A stretch of DNA of 64,000 bases from Cryoendolithus antarcticus (taxonomy: Eukaryota; Ascomycota; Dothideomycetes; Cladosporiales; Cladosporiaceae), in the NCBI GenBank assembly GCA_002077065.1, contig NAJO01000035.1:1-64000 (forward strand), read 5' to 3'. Position 1 is the stretch's first letter. Each line of letters begins with the position of its first letter. Positions 51,124-61,579 of the stretch are shown piece by piece. The notes below the pieces were generated by a model. The model was not told the origin of the DNA, searched no databases, and saw nothing but the letters and a program-made list of their open reading frames with translations. The position numbers and the translations under genes are program-made.

Positions 51124-53199
51124 CTACAAGAGACAGCAGCAGACCACGACCGCGATCGCAGTCGCTATGCATTCCAGAAGCCGCCTCGTCGATCTCCCCG
51201 GTGCACTCGAAGCCGGCACAGCAGACCCAGCGCTTTGCCCACTTCCGCTGGAAGGTGACGAGGCTGTAGGGCTCACACCTAGTGTACCTGCCACAGAGCC
51301 TCCCACCACGGAAGGCAGAGATGAAAGCGCAGTAGACGCTTGTGGTTTGGTGGTGGCGCTTCCATCGTGTCCTGTCGAGGCCGGGCTCGACATTGGGTCT
51401 GAAGCGATACCGCTTGACGGCGCCAGCAATGATGCTGCGCTCGAGGTAGGGTCTGTGGACGCCTGTACAGGGAAGAGCGTATCAATCGTCCAGGTGACGT
51501 GGGAGGAAACTGACACTACGACTGTGACAGTCGGAACAGCCACTATAGTCGCCGAGGGAAGTAGCGTGGAGGGTGTGGGTAATTGCGAGGGTATTGTGGT
51601 CGTGCTCGGCGGATCGCCTTGTACGATCGATGAATCGTAGGGACTGGGGCTCACTAAGACTGAAGTCCATAACAGCCCCGAACCACTTGGAGTTGCAATT
51701 GTGGTGGGTCGCGGGTCTCGCACCTCTGAATTGTGAGCGCCACTGTATGCTGGGCCGCCGCCAAGCAGTGATATGATGACTGCACCAATCCCGACTGATG
51801 AAGTCCCTGGCAATGACGGTGATTGAACGATTGGCGAGAGCTCGGTCCTGGTAGTTGGTATCGCAGAACTCCCTCCCCCAGGGGGGGTGGGCAAATGTGA
51901 GAAGTCTGGCTTGATCGAAGTGACCTCAGCCACAGCAGTAGCCGTTGCTGTACTTGACGCAAAAGGCGCTTGAGCATTCGCACTTAGGACCGCCGTGCTC
52001 GTGACCGTTGTCTGCGGTGCCTGCGAAGTGAGCTCCGGCCCCTTCACCACTTTTGCAGTCTGCAACGCGATTGGGGGATCCCAGACTCCGGTGGGCACGA
52101 CCTCGCACCCCTTCCACTCGGGGAAGACGCCGGTCAGGAATGACGGAAGCGCCAGATATGGCTTAAAAGGCAAGCTCATTGTCTCGCACAAGCTCTGAGT
52201 GCCGGGTTCGACACATTGAATCATGCCGTTATAAGCGCTGAAGGGTACCGGCCAATTGAGATCTGCGAAATTGACTCGTGTGGTGCCAGCGGAATACGAA
52301 GTGCAGTCTGTGACCTTGGCGTTACGAATACCGTCGCATGTGATGAAGCTCAGGGACGACAGATCTGAGGGTGCTACGGCTACAGTGTAGCTAGTCGTAT
52401 CTGGACCGCAGCTGTTGTTCGCAGCGCTCGCCGCGAGGTTCTGGAACGCCAAGTAGGCACTGGGAGAGGTCATCGTGAAGCCGTCGACTACACTGGTATC
52501 AGGTCCAGATCCTGTGGGACTCGCCGTGACGGTCGATCCATGAGCTCCGCACAGACTCCCACCGAAAGTGGAAGGTGGCCAGTAGTACGATTGCACGCCA
52601 TAGGCACTGACTTTACACTTCTCGCAACCAGGTGCGAAGCCGCTAGACGTGCTGCAGAGTGGCGGTGGGTTTGCTGTGCCGGCAAACTTGTAGCCACCGT
52701 TTGTGACGAACTTGCTCCACATCTCCGTGCAGATATCGCTAGCAATGACACATCTCGGAGGGAGGTCTGTGTACGTCTGCGTGATACTGGGCGTGGCATC
52801 ACAGCTCGAGCCTGTCACGATGCTAAGATAGCTAGTTGCGACTGGCCAAGTGTAGTTCTGCGGTGTACGAGGATGTCCATCGCAGAGTGTGGTGAGCGGA
52901 GCCGAGATATTGGTCAGGTAGGAGACTGCAGAGGTTTGGCCATACAGTGCAACGCAATTCGTAGGCTGCTGAGCGTCATACCAGGAGCTATTGGCAGCCG
53001 ACCAGGCCAAGCTACCGCTATTGCAATCGCTGGCGTACTCGAGCTCAGTGACAGTAATGGGTGGCGGGAGCGATATGGCTGTTATCGGTCCCGTCGCAGC
53101 AGTGGAGCTGAGATTGCCAAGTCCAGCTGTGACTGTGATGTGAATGAAGCCCGCCAATAATGACCGTGGCGCCCGATTGCAACATCGCGAGACGCTCAT
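51124..53199 (-). CDS. Large Ser/Thr-rich cell-surface protein, probably GPI-anchored
   Basis: A single exon of 691 residues from ATG 53199. A signal-peptide-like start (MSVSRCCNRAPRSLLAGFIH and following hydrophobics) leads to a Cys-containing ectodomain of about 370 residues with several N-glycosylation sequons (NSSW, NISA, NYTW). Cys recur in CDGHP, CDATPS, CCSTS-like and CGPDTT settings. Residues about 380-640 are Ser/Thr/Pro-rich. The C-terminus (SAPGRSTRRLLECIATAIAVVVCCCLL in outline) is a small-residue site, basic spacer and hydrophobic tail, as required for GPI attachment or a single TM anchor. It is a wall or plasma-membrane glycoprotein of unknown role. Adjacent to a wall-acting secreted protein. 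Confidence 0.78.
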   Translation of the reverse strand: MSVSRCCNRAPRSLLAGFIHITVTAGLGNLSSTAATGPITAISLPPPITVTELEYASDCNSGSLAWSAANSSWYDAQQPTNCVALYGQTSAVSYLTNISAPLTTLCDGHPRTPQNYTWPVATSYLSIVTGSSCDATPSITQTYTDLPPRCVIASDICTEMWSKFVTNGGYKFAGTANPPPLCSTSSGFAPGCEKCKVSAYGVQSYYWPPSTFGGSLCGAHGSTVTASPTGSGPDTSVVDGFTMTSPSAYLAFQNLAASAANNSCGPDTTSYTVAVAPSDLSSLSFITCDGIRNAKVTDCTSYSAGTTRVNFADLNWPVPFSAYNGMIQCVEPGTQSLCETMSLPFKPYLALPSFLTGVFPEWKGCEVVPTGVWDPPIALQTAKVVKGPELTSQAPQTTVTSTAVLSANAQAPFASSTATATAVAEVTSIKPDFSHLPTPPGGGSSAIPTTRTELSPIVQSPSLPGTSSVGIGAVIISLLGGGPAYSGAHNSEVRDPRPTTIATPSGSGLLWTSVLVSPSPYDSSIVQGDPPSTTTIPSQLPTPSTLLPSATIVAVPTVTVVVSVSSHVTWTIDTLFPVQASTDPTSSAASLLAPSSGIASDPMSSPASTGHDGSATTKPQASTALSSLPSVVGGSVAGTLGVSPTASSPSSGSGQSAGSAVPASSAPGRSTRRLLECIATAIAVVVCCCLL

Positions 53200-53751
53200 G
53201 CTGGTGTTTACGCTGCGCAAACCATCTCAGATGTTAGCATGAGGGCACTGCCCATGAGAAGAGAATAACGAGAGAAGGATGGAACATGAACAGAGCAGAG
53301 GTAGGACATGGTTCACCATACTACAAACCGTCTATAGCCCTGAAGACGTGCTGCGGGTCCGACCTGCTACACTGCGCCTCTCACGGCAGGGCGTGTAGAT
53401 TGCACTGCAGGACGGCTGGTGTGCTGGGCGCTTAGAATAGTGCAGGCGGCTGTCCGGCAGTATCGACATGGGGCAATGGCTGCGTCCGGCATTGCGAAGC
53501 ACATCGTTCATTCATCCGTGCTCTTGTAGTCGCTAGTTTAGATTGACACAGCAGACAGACATGTCGGAGATGGAGGTAGAGGTTGGAGAGCTCGGAATCA
53601 AATGAATGACTGGAGTCCACGCACCAATTTAAGGTGCAGGGTCCAGACGCGCCTTCTCGCGTACCTTTCGCGACTCCTCATCACCCTCCATCGTCTCCAC
53701 CTACATGTACCTTCCGACACTGGATCCAAGTACCCTCTATAGTATCTCACA
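53200..53751. other. Divergent spacer, surface protein / OGG1
   Basis: 552 bp, no gene or clear element seen beyond an A-rich context around ATG 53752 (tctcacaatggg). Confidence 0.4.
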
Positions 53752-54996
53752 ATGGGCGCCCTCAACCTCGCCGAATGGCAGAGGCTCCCCATAACCCTCA
53801 CCGAACTCTGCATAAATACCACCCTCCGCTGCGGCCAGTCCTTCCGCTGGCGCAAAGCAGACACAGGAGTCTGGTCCCTCGCCTTACAGAACCGCATCAT
53901 CTCCCTACATCAAGACCCGCAGTACTTGTACTACCGATCCATACCGCCTTTAACGCTCCTCTCACCGCCGACGCCACCTGCTTCGCACCCGCCTTCGGTG
54001 CTTGAGGATGGCCCAGACGACACGTTGGAGCTGCTGAAGCACTATCTGAACGTTGGCCCGGATCTGTCGAAGTTGTACGCGCAATGGAGTGCTTCTGATG
54101 CAAACTTTGCGCGCCGCGCGCCGGACTTCACGGGCATCAGGATACTCAGACAGCCGGCGTGGGAAGCGCTAGTAGGCTTCATCTGCAGCAGCAACAACAA
54201 TATTTCCCGCATCTCGCAGATGATACATAAGCTCTGCTCCAACTACGGACCTCTGCTGGGCTACTTGGAGGAAGTGGCATACCATGACTTTCCGGAGCCG
54301 AGCGCGCTAGCTGGAGCTGGCGTGGAGGCGAAGCTGAGGGAGCTGGGGTTTGGGTATAGGGCGCGGTATATTGCTGAGACTGCGAGGATGGTTGCTGAGA
54401 AGCCGGAAGGGTGGCTAGACTCGTTGAGAAATCCTGAGGCGCCGGTGTTTGGAGGCAAGGCTCGTAGTGCGGGGAAGTGGTCGCCGAATGGACGGGAGGG
54501 CTATCGAACAGCGCACGAAGAGCTGCTCACGTTGCAGGGTGTTGGGCCGAAAGTGGCGGACTGCGTCTGCCTCATGGGACTTGGCTGGGGCGAGGCCGTA
54601 CCTGTCGACACGCATGTATGGCAGATTGCGCAGCGGGACTACAAGTTTGGGAAGGGGAAGCACGCTAGCCTGACCAAGGCTACGTATGATGCCGTGGGCG
54701 ATAAGTTCAGAAGCTTGTGGGGACAAGAGGCGGGATGGGCACACAGTGTGCTGTTCACTGCGGACTTGAGGGCGTTCAGTGAGAGGCTAGTGGCGAAGAA
54801 GGAAGAAGTCTGTGAGGAAGTGGTGGTGAAGACCGAGGAGGATGCTGAGAGTAGAGCGGAGATCGTGGCAGAAGTTGTGGAGAAGAAGATGAAGGTCATG
54901 AAGAAGAAGATCAAGAGAGAGGCAGAAGTGGATGAAGCGACGCTCTTGCTGCTGGAGGAGTCGAAACGACGGAGTAAGCGGCGGCGACAGGCTTGA
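53752..54996 (+). CDS. 8-oxoguanine DNA glycosylase/AP lyase (Ogg1)
   Basis: A single exon of 414 residues. It removes 8-oxoguanine paired with C and nicks the abasic site. TTLRCGQSFRWRK near residue 25 is the OGG1 N-terminal domain signature. SSNNNISRISQMI lies in the helical core. The HhH-GPD motif is LQGVGPKVADCVCLMGL with the Schiff-base Lys267, then VPVDTHVWQIAQRDY with Asp286. The 19-residue gap matches human Lys249-Asp268. The C-terminus adds about 70 residues rich in Glu then Lys/Arg (MKKKIKRE, KRRSKRRRQA), a likely nuclear localisation signal. Confidence 0.96.
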   Translation: MGALNLAEWQRLPITLTELCINTTLRCGQSFRWRKADTGVWSLALQNRIISLHQDPQYLYYRSIPPLTLLSPPTPPASHPPSVLEDGPDDTLELLKHYLNVGPDLSKLYAQWSASDANFARRAPDFTGIRILRQPAWEALVGFICSSNNNISRISQMIHKLCSNYGPLLGYLEEVAYHDFPEPSALAGAGVEAKLRELGFGYRARYIAETARMVAEKPEGWLDSLRNPEAPVFGGKARSAGKWSPNGREGYRTAHEELLTLQGVGPKVADCVCLMGLGWGEAVPVDTHVWQIAQRDYKFGKGKHASLTKATYDAVGDKFRSLWGQEAGWAHSVLFTADLRAFSERLVAKKEEVCEEVVVKTEEDAESRAEIVAEVVEKKMKVMKKKIKREAEVDEATLLLLEESKRRSKRRRQA

Positions 54997-55475
54997 ACGT
55001 ACAGTGATCTCGTGAAGCACTTCGAGCATTCTACGCTCTCATTCGGTGCACATCCGCCTCAGAGCTCCGTGAGACAAACCGTTACTCGAAGCCAGGATAT
55101 CGCTGACAGATATGTGGCGTTCCTCACCCGGCAAAACATTCCACCGCGCCGTCTCCGCGCTCAGCCACTCAAATCCCCTCCTCTATCCTCATCCGTCGCG
55201 ATGTGAGTAGGTATTATTAGAACCACCAGCCTTTGGCATGTGAAGCCTCATCGTCATTTGCAGGCATTATTCTGCAGTCGTCAGGGACGCGACGACGGAA
55301 TATCGCACGCGTGCGCGCGCATTATAGGGAGGTGTTGTGCTTGTCTGCGAGAAGACGAGGCAGGAAAGGAGGTCACCGGTATTGCGACGAGCAAGAAGGA
55401 AGACTGGACGTGTTCTAAGGATAGCTCTCATTAGGGCCGAGAAGCCACGTGCTTTCCAGAAGGTCGGACGGCGCG
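54997..55475. other. Intergenic region upstream of the MADS-box gene
   Basis: 479 bp. It contains a short alternating purine/pyrimidine run (gcacgcgtgcgcgcgcat near 55305). No gene. Confidence 0.45.
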
Positions 55476-57419
55476 ATGGGACGGCGCAAGATTGAGATCA
55501 AGCCTATAAAGGATGACCGGAACAGGTGTGTGATGCTCGACACCATCGCTCCTGCCTTGTGCTGCATGCTGACCAGACGACCCTCACAGGTCAGTGACCT
55601 TCCTCAAGCGCAAAGGTGGACTGTTCAAGAAGGCACATGAGCTATCCGTACTGTGCTCGGTCGACGTCGCGGTCATTATTTTTGGGCACAATAAGAAGCT
55701 GCATGAGTACTCGTCGGGGGATATCAACGAACTCGTCGGGAGGTTTCAATATGTGGGTGTACACTGGTTCGCAGGAAGTGGACATACGTACTGACAGCCT
55801 TCAAGTATGCCGGCGCTCACGAGCACAAGGGCCCTGCCGACTTCGTGGACAAGCGAGGTGGTGGCGACGATGACGACGACGACGACGACATTGACGGGCA
55901 GGATGGCGCAGAGGAGAGGGGAACACCAGACCAGCACCCCATGATGCAGACACCTGGGATGCATAGCCATCCTGCCTTCCAGCAGGTCCGACAGGGTACG
56001 CCAGGAGGATCGCCACCGATAGGTAATGGACCTATGCCACAGTTCCAGCGCGTGCCGTCGCCACTCCCTCCAGGTGGCAGTCGACCATCATCGCGGACCT
56101 CGCAGCATCCCGTACAGCCACCTCAACATCTGCGGCGGACTAGCTCGAATCTGGTACCTCCAGGCCATCCGCAGCACTCGCAGGGTCCGCCTCAGCCCGT
56201 CAGCTATGCATACACTCCTAATCCGCCCTTTTATAATCCTCAAGCAGCCGCACAAGCGCAGATGCAGCAGCGACCTCAAGCACAAGCGACATACCCTCCA
56301 CCATACCCGCCACAACACCCGCAGCATCCACAACATCCCAGCATGGCGCAGGTCGTGATGCAGGAGAATAGGAGACAGTCGGGACCACCAGCATTTCCAC
56401 AGCAGCAGCAACAACCCGCTCCTCCGCCTCAAGCACAGATGCAGCGGAACGTTCCGAACGACCGTCTGCAGCCGCCGCCACATCATGGAGCGCATCCCTC
56501 GCCGCAAATGCAACAGCAGCAGAGACCTACGCCTTCGCCACAACCAGCGCAGCAGCAATTCACGAGTCCGCCTCTGCCACAGCCCAAGCCATTACCTGCA
56601 CGTGCGCAACACAGTATCTTCACCCCGATCGATGACAGCAGATCACTGCTAGCCCAACATTGGGGCACATCAGGCGCTCCAGAGCAACCCGCGATTAAGA
56701 TCGAAGGTGGAGGCCCGCGATCAGCTTCGATTGATGTGGCAGCCATGCAACGCGACAGACCTAATGGCACCTCACCTCGCCCACCCCAGCCCATGCGATC
56801 TCCACGACCACCCCAACGAACAGGCAGCACACCGATCATCAACCCACCGACCCGGTCGAACACCTCCCAATCCGAAGCCAAGCGTCCCCGCCTCACAGTC
56901 CAGATCCCTAGCGAAGCTTCAGGCGACGAGGGAAATACAGCAGACGCCAGTGACGCCTCGACGTCACATCCCTCCCACCCTCCAAACCCACAACAACACC
57001 ACGTCGTCCTCCCCCCACCCTCACCCTCAGCCAACGCCCTCCTCAGCGCCGGCGCCCAGGGCCCACCAAACCCCTTCGCCCGCCCCGCACCTCCCATGAG
57101 CACGAACCCACACGCCCGAGATAGGGACGCAAATCACATCGAAACGCCCATGTCCGCCTTACCGTCAAGGTTCATGAACGACAATCTGCTGCCTAGTCCG
57201 AGTTCGTTCTACCCCGAGTGGGGTTTTGGACGCAGCGGAGGTGGCGGAGGGGATATGCTGCCTAGTCCGCTGAATTTCCAGACCCCGGTCGTGGCTGGGC
57301 AGGGGTGGGGGAGTGGGGTCAGTAGTGGGAATGGGGGTGGAGGTGCGAGGAGTGAGGAGGGGAAGCGAGGCGCGGAGGACGAGGGAGATGGAGGAGGTGG
57401 GAAGAGGGCGAGACCTTAG
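55476..57419 (+). CDS. MADS-box transcription factor, MEF2/RlmA type
   Basis: Exons: 55476..55525, 55590..55752 and 55806..57419, giving 608 residues. The MADS domain fills residues 1-60: [20 protein letters not shown], then [20 protein letters not shown] and [15 protein letters not shown]. The adjoining MEF2-like segment continues with EHKGPADF. An uninterrupted run of eight Asp follows at about residue 88. The remaining 500 residues are Gln/Pro/His-rich with many short QQ and PP runs. RlmA/Rlm1 is the MADS factor driven by the cell-wall-integrity MAP kinase (Slt2/MpkA) in fungi; SP and TP sites suitable for a MAP kinase are frequent here. Wall genes at 49.9-53.2 kb are possible but untested targets. 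Confidence 0.93.
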
Positions 57420-57638
57420 TGGGGTCTTGAGGAGTTGCTGGGAGAGGTGTGGCGATGAGGTGGGAGTGGTAGTGATATCGAATCAGCTTCGGGAAGAGCA
57501 GGTTGTTCGACAGTAGCTTGATCGAGACCGTCGCTGTTCGTCCGATCATTGCTATGGACGCTGAAATATGTACGAGGACGCAGCTATGCACACATACGCA
57601 CCAGCCCCGGTTCACCTGGCGATTATCACTACATGTTC

Positions 57639-59513
57639 TCACATCATCCCATCCGGCGCCAAACCCTCAAATGCGGGTATATCCTGCTGCAGAAAGAAAT
57701 TCCAATTATAATCCGAATTATTCAGGTACTCCATATTCCAGTCCTCGCCACTGCTAGTCGATTGCGGTCCCGGCCCAAGCACAGACATGTTGTATAACCA
57801 TTCGTTCGCGTCGGGAAGCGGGACTTGGGGAAGTGGAGGCTGGGCTTCGGCTTGCTGATGAGTCTGTGGCTGCGTCTGGGTCTGAGACAGGGGATGTGCG
57901 GGATGTTGTGCCGGCGGATGAGTGGCAGTGGGCTTGGGTACTTTGCGCTCGGTTTCTGAGAGGGGCTCAGAGTCTACGACGTCTTTTCGCAGCGACTGGC
58001 CGAGGATATCGGAGTCTTCCTCCTTCTTGCGTTTCGAGAGGCGGACGAGAAAGCGGGCTGTTTTCAACGCTTCTTTCATCGCTTTCGTGTCGAACCGGGA
58101 TGCCACTAGCTCGAGCGTGCGCATTGCTGTGCTGATCTGCGAGAGCGACTCACGGGTGTCCATCGCCAGGAAGATACAAATGGAGAGGAACGGGATGTTG
58201 CCTACGTGCCACCAGGGGAAGCCTTCGTGTGCGAGGCTCGTGGCGGCTTTCAACCCGGCCAGACCGAGATTGATGATGCGGTTGATGATGTTGTTGGGTA
58301 CATTGGGGTTGGCGAGGCGTATTCGGCGGTAGGCTGCGAAGCCTAGGTTGGTTCGTGAAAGCTCGATGCACTCATGAGCAGACTCGTAGCGCTCGAGTTG
58401 GGAAAGGAAGTCTTCCCATTGACCAGGCTTATCGGATGTGCATTCAGGGTCGAGCGAAATGGAAATGCCGTAAAGGTCTAGGTATTCGCGCGTCCAGTCA
58501 CCATCTCTGTATGAAGGTAGCTGGCAAGTGATACCGCGAAGAGCGACTCGGGTGCGGCCATACTCGAAAGACACCCAGGTGTTCAGCATACGAGTCAGCC
58601 AGAAGGTGCGGCGCTGTGTGCAAGGATCGATCTTGGCATCGTTACCTCGAGGTAGGTACAGGGCGATATTACTCGACTCTTGATGTAGACCACAAGACTC
58701 AATGAGATGCATTGCCACGCTACTTGCAAGCCAGCAGGCGTGCGGGTGACCAGTGGCGCGTAGGTATATAGTCCGCAACGTGAAAGACTGCACGTCCCAG
58801 ATGGTCGGCGGTTGCATGGTGCTCGTGCTTTCGAGCGCTAGTCTGGCAGACTCGATGAGGCCTGGAAGTACGGACTCGAGACCTGAAGGGCCAAACAAGA
58901 TGCCCAGCCCTGCTACATTTGCCATGAGATGATCGGGACATTGCACCGCTGCTTGACTCGAGTACCTGAGGCGCACCTCGTCCAGGAACCAATCTTGCTC
59001 AACCATGCCATACATTTTGTGGATGGACCTGAAGTAAGTCTTCGCAGCGACGAGTATCTGGTCTAGCGTAAGATAGTCTGTAATAGGCCGTTCAATCGGC
59101 TCAGTCTTCGATCCATTTGCAAGATTCCAGCCAAAAGTGAAGAGCTTTGGTCCAGCAGAAGCATCCAGTCTCATCCCGAGCTGCTTCGTGAAGACCAGAC
59201 CGGAGTTAGCCTCCATGGACCTGACTTTGGACATGTCCTCCAGACTTGGTCGTTCCTCGCGAGGTGGTGTTGGCCTTGGAGGAGCTTTCGTTGGTGAGAT
59301 GCCATTCTCGACCGCGTCTGCCTCAACGAGCTTGCTTCGTTTTCGTGGGTGTTTCTCAAAGTAGCATTGATACTCGAATTGAGTGCACATATTGCACGGC
59401 GAATTACCATCGCATCTTCGCTTTCGTAAGCGGCAGGGTTCGCAAGCCTGCTTTGCACGTTGGCGTTTCTGTGACGGTGGACTGGTACTGCTTGCCTGCG
59501 TCGAAGGCTCCAT
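57639..59513 (-). CDS. Zn2Cys6 fungal transcription factor
   Basis: A single exon of 624 residues, ATG at 59513. The binuclear zinc cluster is CEPCRLRKRRCDGNSPC, then CTQFEYQC (spacing C2C6C5C2C6C) at about residues 24-50, followed by a basic stretch (KHPRKRSKL). The middle-homology region (MHR, fungal_trans) spans roughly 150-420 with HPHACWLASSVAMHLIES and LTRMLNTWVSFEYGRTRVAL. The last 110 residues are Pro/Gln/Thr-rich with acidic Trp/Asp patches, as in activation domains. Its targets are unknown. The gene is convergent with RlmA (219 bp between stops). Confidence 0.92.
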   Translation of the reverse strand: MEPSTQASSTSPPSQKRQRAKQACEPCRLRKRRCDGNSPCNMCTQFEYQCYFEKHPRKRSKLVEADAVENGISPTKAPPRPTPPREERPSLEDMSKVRSMEANSGLVFTKQLGMRLDASAGPKLFTFGWNLANGSKTEPIERPITDYLTLDQILVAAKTYFRSIHKMYGMVEQDWFLDEVRLRYSSQAAVQCPDHLMANVAGLGILFGPSGLESVLPGLIESARLALESTSTMQPPTIWDVQSFTLRTIYLRATGHPHACWLASSVAMHLIESCGLHQESSNIALYLPRGNDAKIDPCTQRRTFWLTRMLNTWVSFEYGRTRVALRGITCQLPSYRDGDWTREYLDLYGISISLDPECTSDKPGQWEDFLSQLERYESAHECIELSRTNLGFAAYRRIRLANPNVPNNIINRIINLGLAGLKAATSLAHEGFPWWHVGNIPFLSICIFLAMDTRESLSQISTAMRTLELVASRFDTKAMKEALKTARFLVRLSKRKKEEDSDILGQSLRKDVVDSEPLSETERKVPKPTATHPPAQHPAHPLSQTQTQPQTHQQAEAQPPLPQVPLPDANEWLYNMSVLGPGPQSTSSGEDWNMEYLNNSDYNWNFFLQQDIPAFEGLAPDGMM

Positions 59514-60145
59514 GTTTCTAAGGCGTCCCGGGGCTACCTCTCACGCAATCCTGCACACAGCTGACTCATGTACGAGTAAGTGTAGAAGAAAGATGTGGGT
59601 TGCGTCTGGCCTCGGCCATGTCGGCACGCGTCCCTGATTCACGCCAGCACAACCTTGTTACTAATCACATCTGTCGGCCATTGATCTGAGTCTGACAGCG
59701 CTGAGACAAGATACGCTTCAACAATATGCTGTCGCTATTCTTGTTGCCAGATCCCATTCTTTCTATGTCTACGGATACACGAGGTTGCGATGGCATTACC
59801 TCGCTCTGACGCACTGGAAATTCAACCCTCTTGAAAAGATTAGGCATCACGATGGTGAGGCTAGAGGAGTGTCGCAAGGCGCTTTGGAAGAGGGGAGCTG
59901 CTAGATCATATTTGGTCTTATGATGTTCAACTTTGCCTGAAGTCTCAACGCTCGCTCGAAATGCAGCAATGGCATCTTCAGACCGTTCCAAGACCCCACC
60001 AACACCACGCTGATCAGCAGAAACAACCCGCTCATACTTTTGCCGCCCGTGCCTAACGCCTCGCTGAAGTAATACCTCTCGCTTCGTTACCAGAAAACAT
60101 TTCACCACTCATGCAAGAAGATCCAAATCCGAAGTAACGCATCCC
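59514..60145. other. Intergenic region
   Basis: 632 bp between two minus-strand genes. The minus frame 59665-60108 begins with GTG and has no recognised content. Nothing else seen. Confidence 0.4.
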
Positions 60146-61579
60146 TCACATCATGACCCATCCCCTCCCAACAGCGTACAAATAGTCCTTCTCGGTCACT
60201 GCAACCCAGCCCTCCTCCTCCTTTCCATAGTAGCCTGAGCTCCCATAAGGTCCTTTCCCGCTCGGCTCGTGGCTGATCGGCCATTGTCCGTAGCTGACTA
60301 AAGATGCCATGGTGAAGTCGCCATGTACGAGCTTCTTCTCCGGCTCGAAGATGCAGCCGGCGAAGAAGAGCTCGATGTGCAGCTGGTGTCTAACGCGTTC
60401 CCGGGCGGCGATCAATCGGCGCGCGGCTTGAAGCGTAGCAGAAAGGGCCTCTAGGCGCGAAAGTGAGTCGTGAGGGCAGATATCGACGGCGCGGATGAGG
60501 CACTCGCCGGACCAGTTCACCAGTGGGTTGGAGAAGAGGTCTGCGCACATGTTCGGGATTGAGATGGAGAGATCACGCATCTTTGGAAGACTGGTGAGGA
60601 GTTCGCAGATATGCTCGCCGGATTCGAGGCGGCCTTGATGTGGGTGAAAGAAGCCGTCTGAGGAGCGAGGGGAGTGCTCGAGGACTTCTAGTGTCAAGGC
60701 GGAAGCCTTCACGAGTGTGAGTAGACCGGCGACCGAGACAGTAGAGATGTTCGTCAGATCCAGACAGGTGAGGTTGGTGCCCGAGCGTGCAATCGTGGCG
60801 AGATCGAAGTCGCAGATGGGCTTGTGAAGGGTGTTGCCGAAGATCTTGAGACGCTTCAGCTGCGAGAAGTCGACACGTGAATCCTGCAGCGGATCCGGAG
60901 TGTCGTCTTGCTCGAGATCGGTCGCTTGTGACATAGGAAGGCATATGCCTTGGATCTCGAGGGAGTAGAGTGGCTTGCCTACTCCAGTGCCAACATTGAG
61001 TAGATCGATCCAGTCAGTCGGTGTGCCTCGACGAGCGACGGTCCATGGCACACTAAGCAACTCCAGATTGGGGCACTCCGAGATTATCGATAGAATGTGG
61101 CGGTCGGTCTCTTCAGCATAAAAGCCGTTGAACCAGAGTCGTCGAACGTTAGTGGCGATCTCGGGGATTCGAGTGAACAAAGCGTCAGTCTGCTTGAGGT
61201 TGCTGTACGGATCGCGATAGACTGCGACGCCCCTCGGAGTGGTGATCATCTCATACAGGCCGTAGCTTGGTCGTCTTAAGGTCAGGTCTGCCCACCGCTC
61301 TGATCCTCGCCATCGTCGCTCAAAGACGTGCTCGATGTTGTAAGCAATGGCCCACGAGTGCCACTTGGCGCAGACTTGACGGATCGAGCGTGTAGCATCC
61401 CATCTTATGGACTCGGCACTCAGCGGGCCGCGCACATACTTGGTGAGCTTCGCGCGCTCTGCGGGCAGTGGTGCCTGAGAAAGTCCGTATGTGTAGCGCT
61501 CGCCCTCGGTTTCGTTGATGCGGGCGACCTCGAGGAGGATGGTGCAGAGAATCTCCTGCGGTAGCTCGTGCATGTGCAT
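60146..61579 (-). CDS. F-box-like protein with leucine-rich C-terminal part
   Basis: A single exon of 477 residues from the first ATG (61579). The N-terminus MHMHELPQEILCTILLEVA is the start of an F-box-like motif, which is completed after a loop by RQVCAKWHSWA. Such proteins usually recruit substrates to SCF ubiquitin ligases via Skp1. Leu-rich strands follow at intervals (NVRRLWFNGF, NLELLSVPW, QLKRLKIFG, NLTCLDLTNI, KMRDLSISIPN), resembling divergent LRRs. The frame stays open upstream to 61657 without an ATG. The substrate is unknown. The family is highly expanded and variable in filamentous fungi. Confidence 0.75.
   Translation of the reverse strand: MHMHELPQEILCTILLEVARINETEGERYTYGLSQAPLPAERAKLTKYVRGPLSAESIRWDATRSIRQVCAKWHSWAIAYNIEHVFERRWRGSERWADLTLRRPSYGLYEMITTPRGVAVYRDPYSNLKQTDALFTRIPEIATNVRRLWFNGFYAEETDRHILSIISECPNLELLSVPWTVARRGTPTDWIDLLNVGTGVGKPLYSLEIQGICLPMSQATDLEQDDTPDPLQDSRVDFSQLKRLKIFGNTLHKPICDFDLATIARSGTNLTCLDLTNISTVSVAGLLTLVKASALTLEVLEHSPRSSDGFFHPHQGRLESGEHICELLTSLPKMRDLSISIPNMCADLFSNPLVNWSGECLIRAVDICPHDSLSRLEALSATLQAARRLIAARERVRHQLHIELFFAGCIFEPEKKLVHGDFTMASLVSYGQWPISHEPSGKGPYGSSGYYGKEEEGWVAVTEKDYLYAVGRGWVMM

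Noticed and set aside
59665..60108. 147-codon minus frame
   Set aside because: Begins with GTG; only a late Met; no domain; flanked by well-supported genes.
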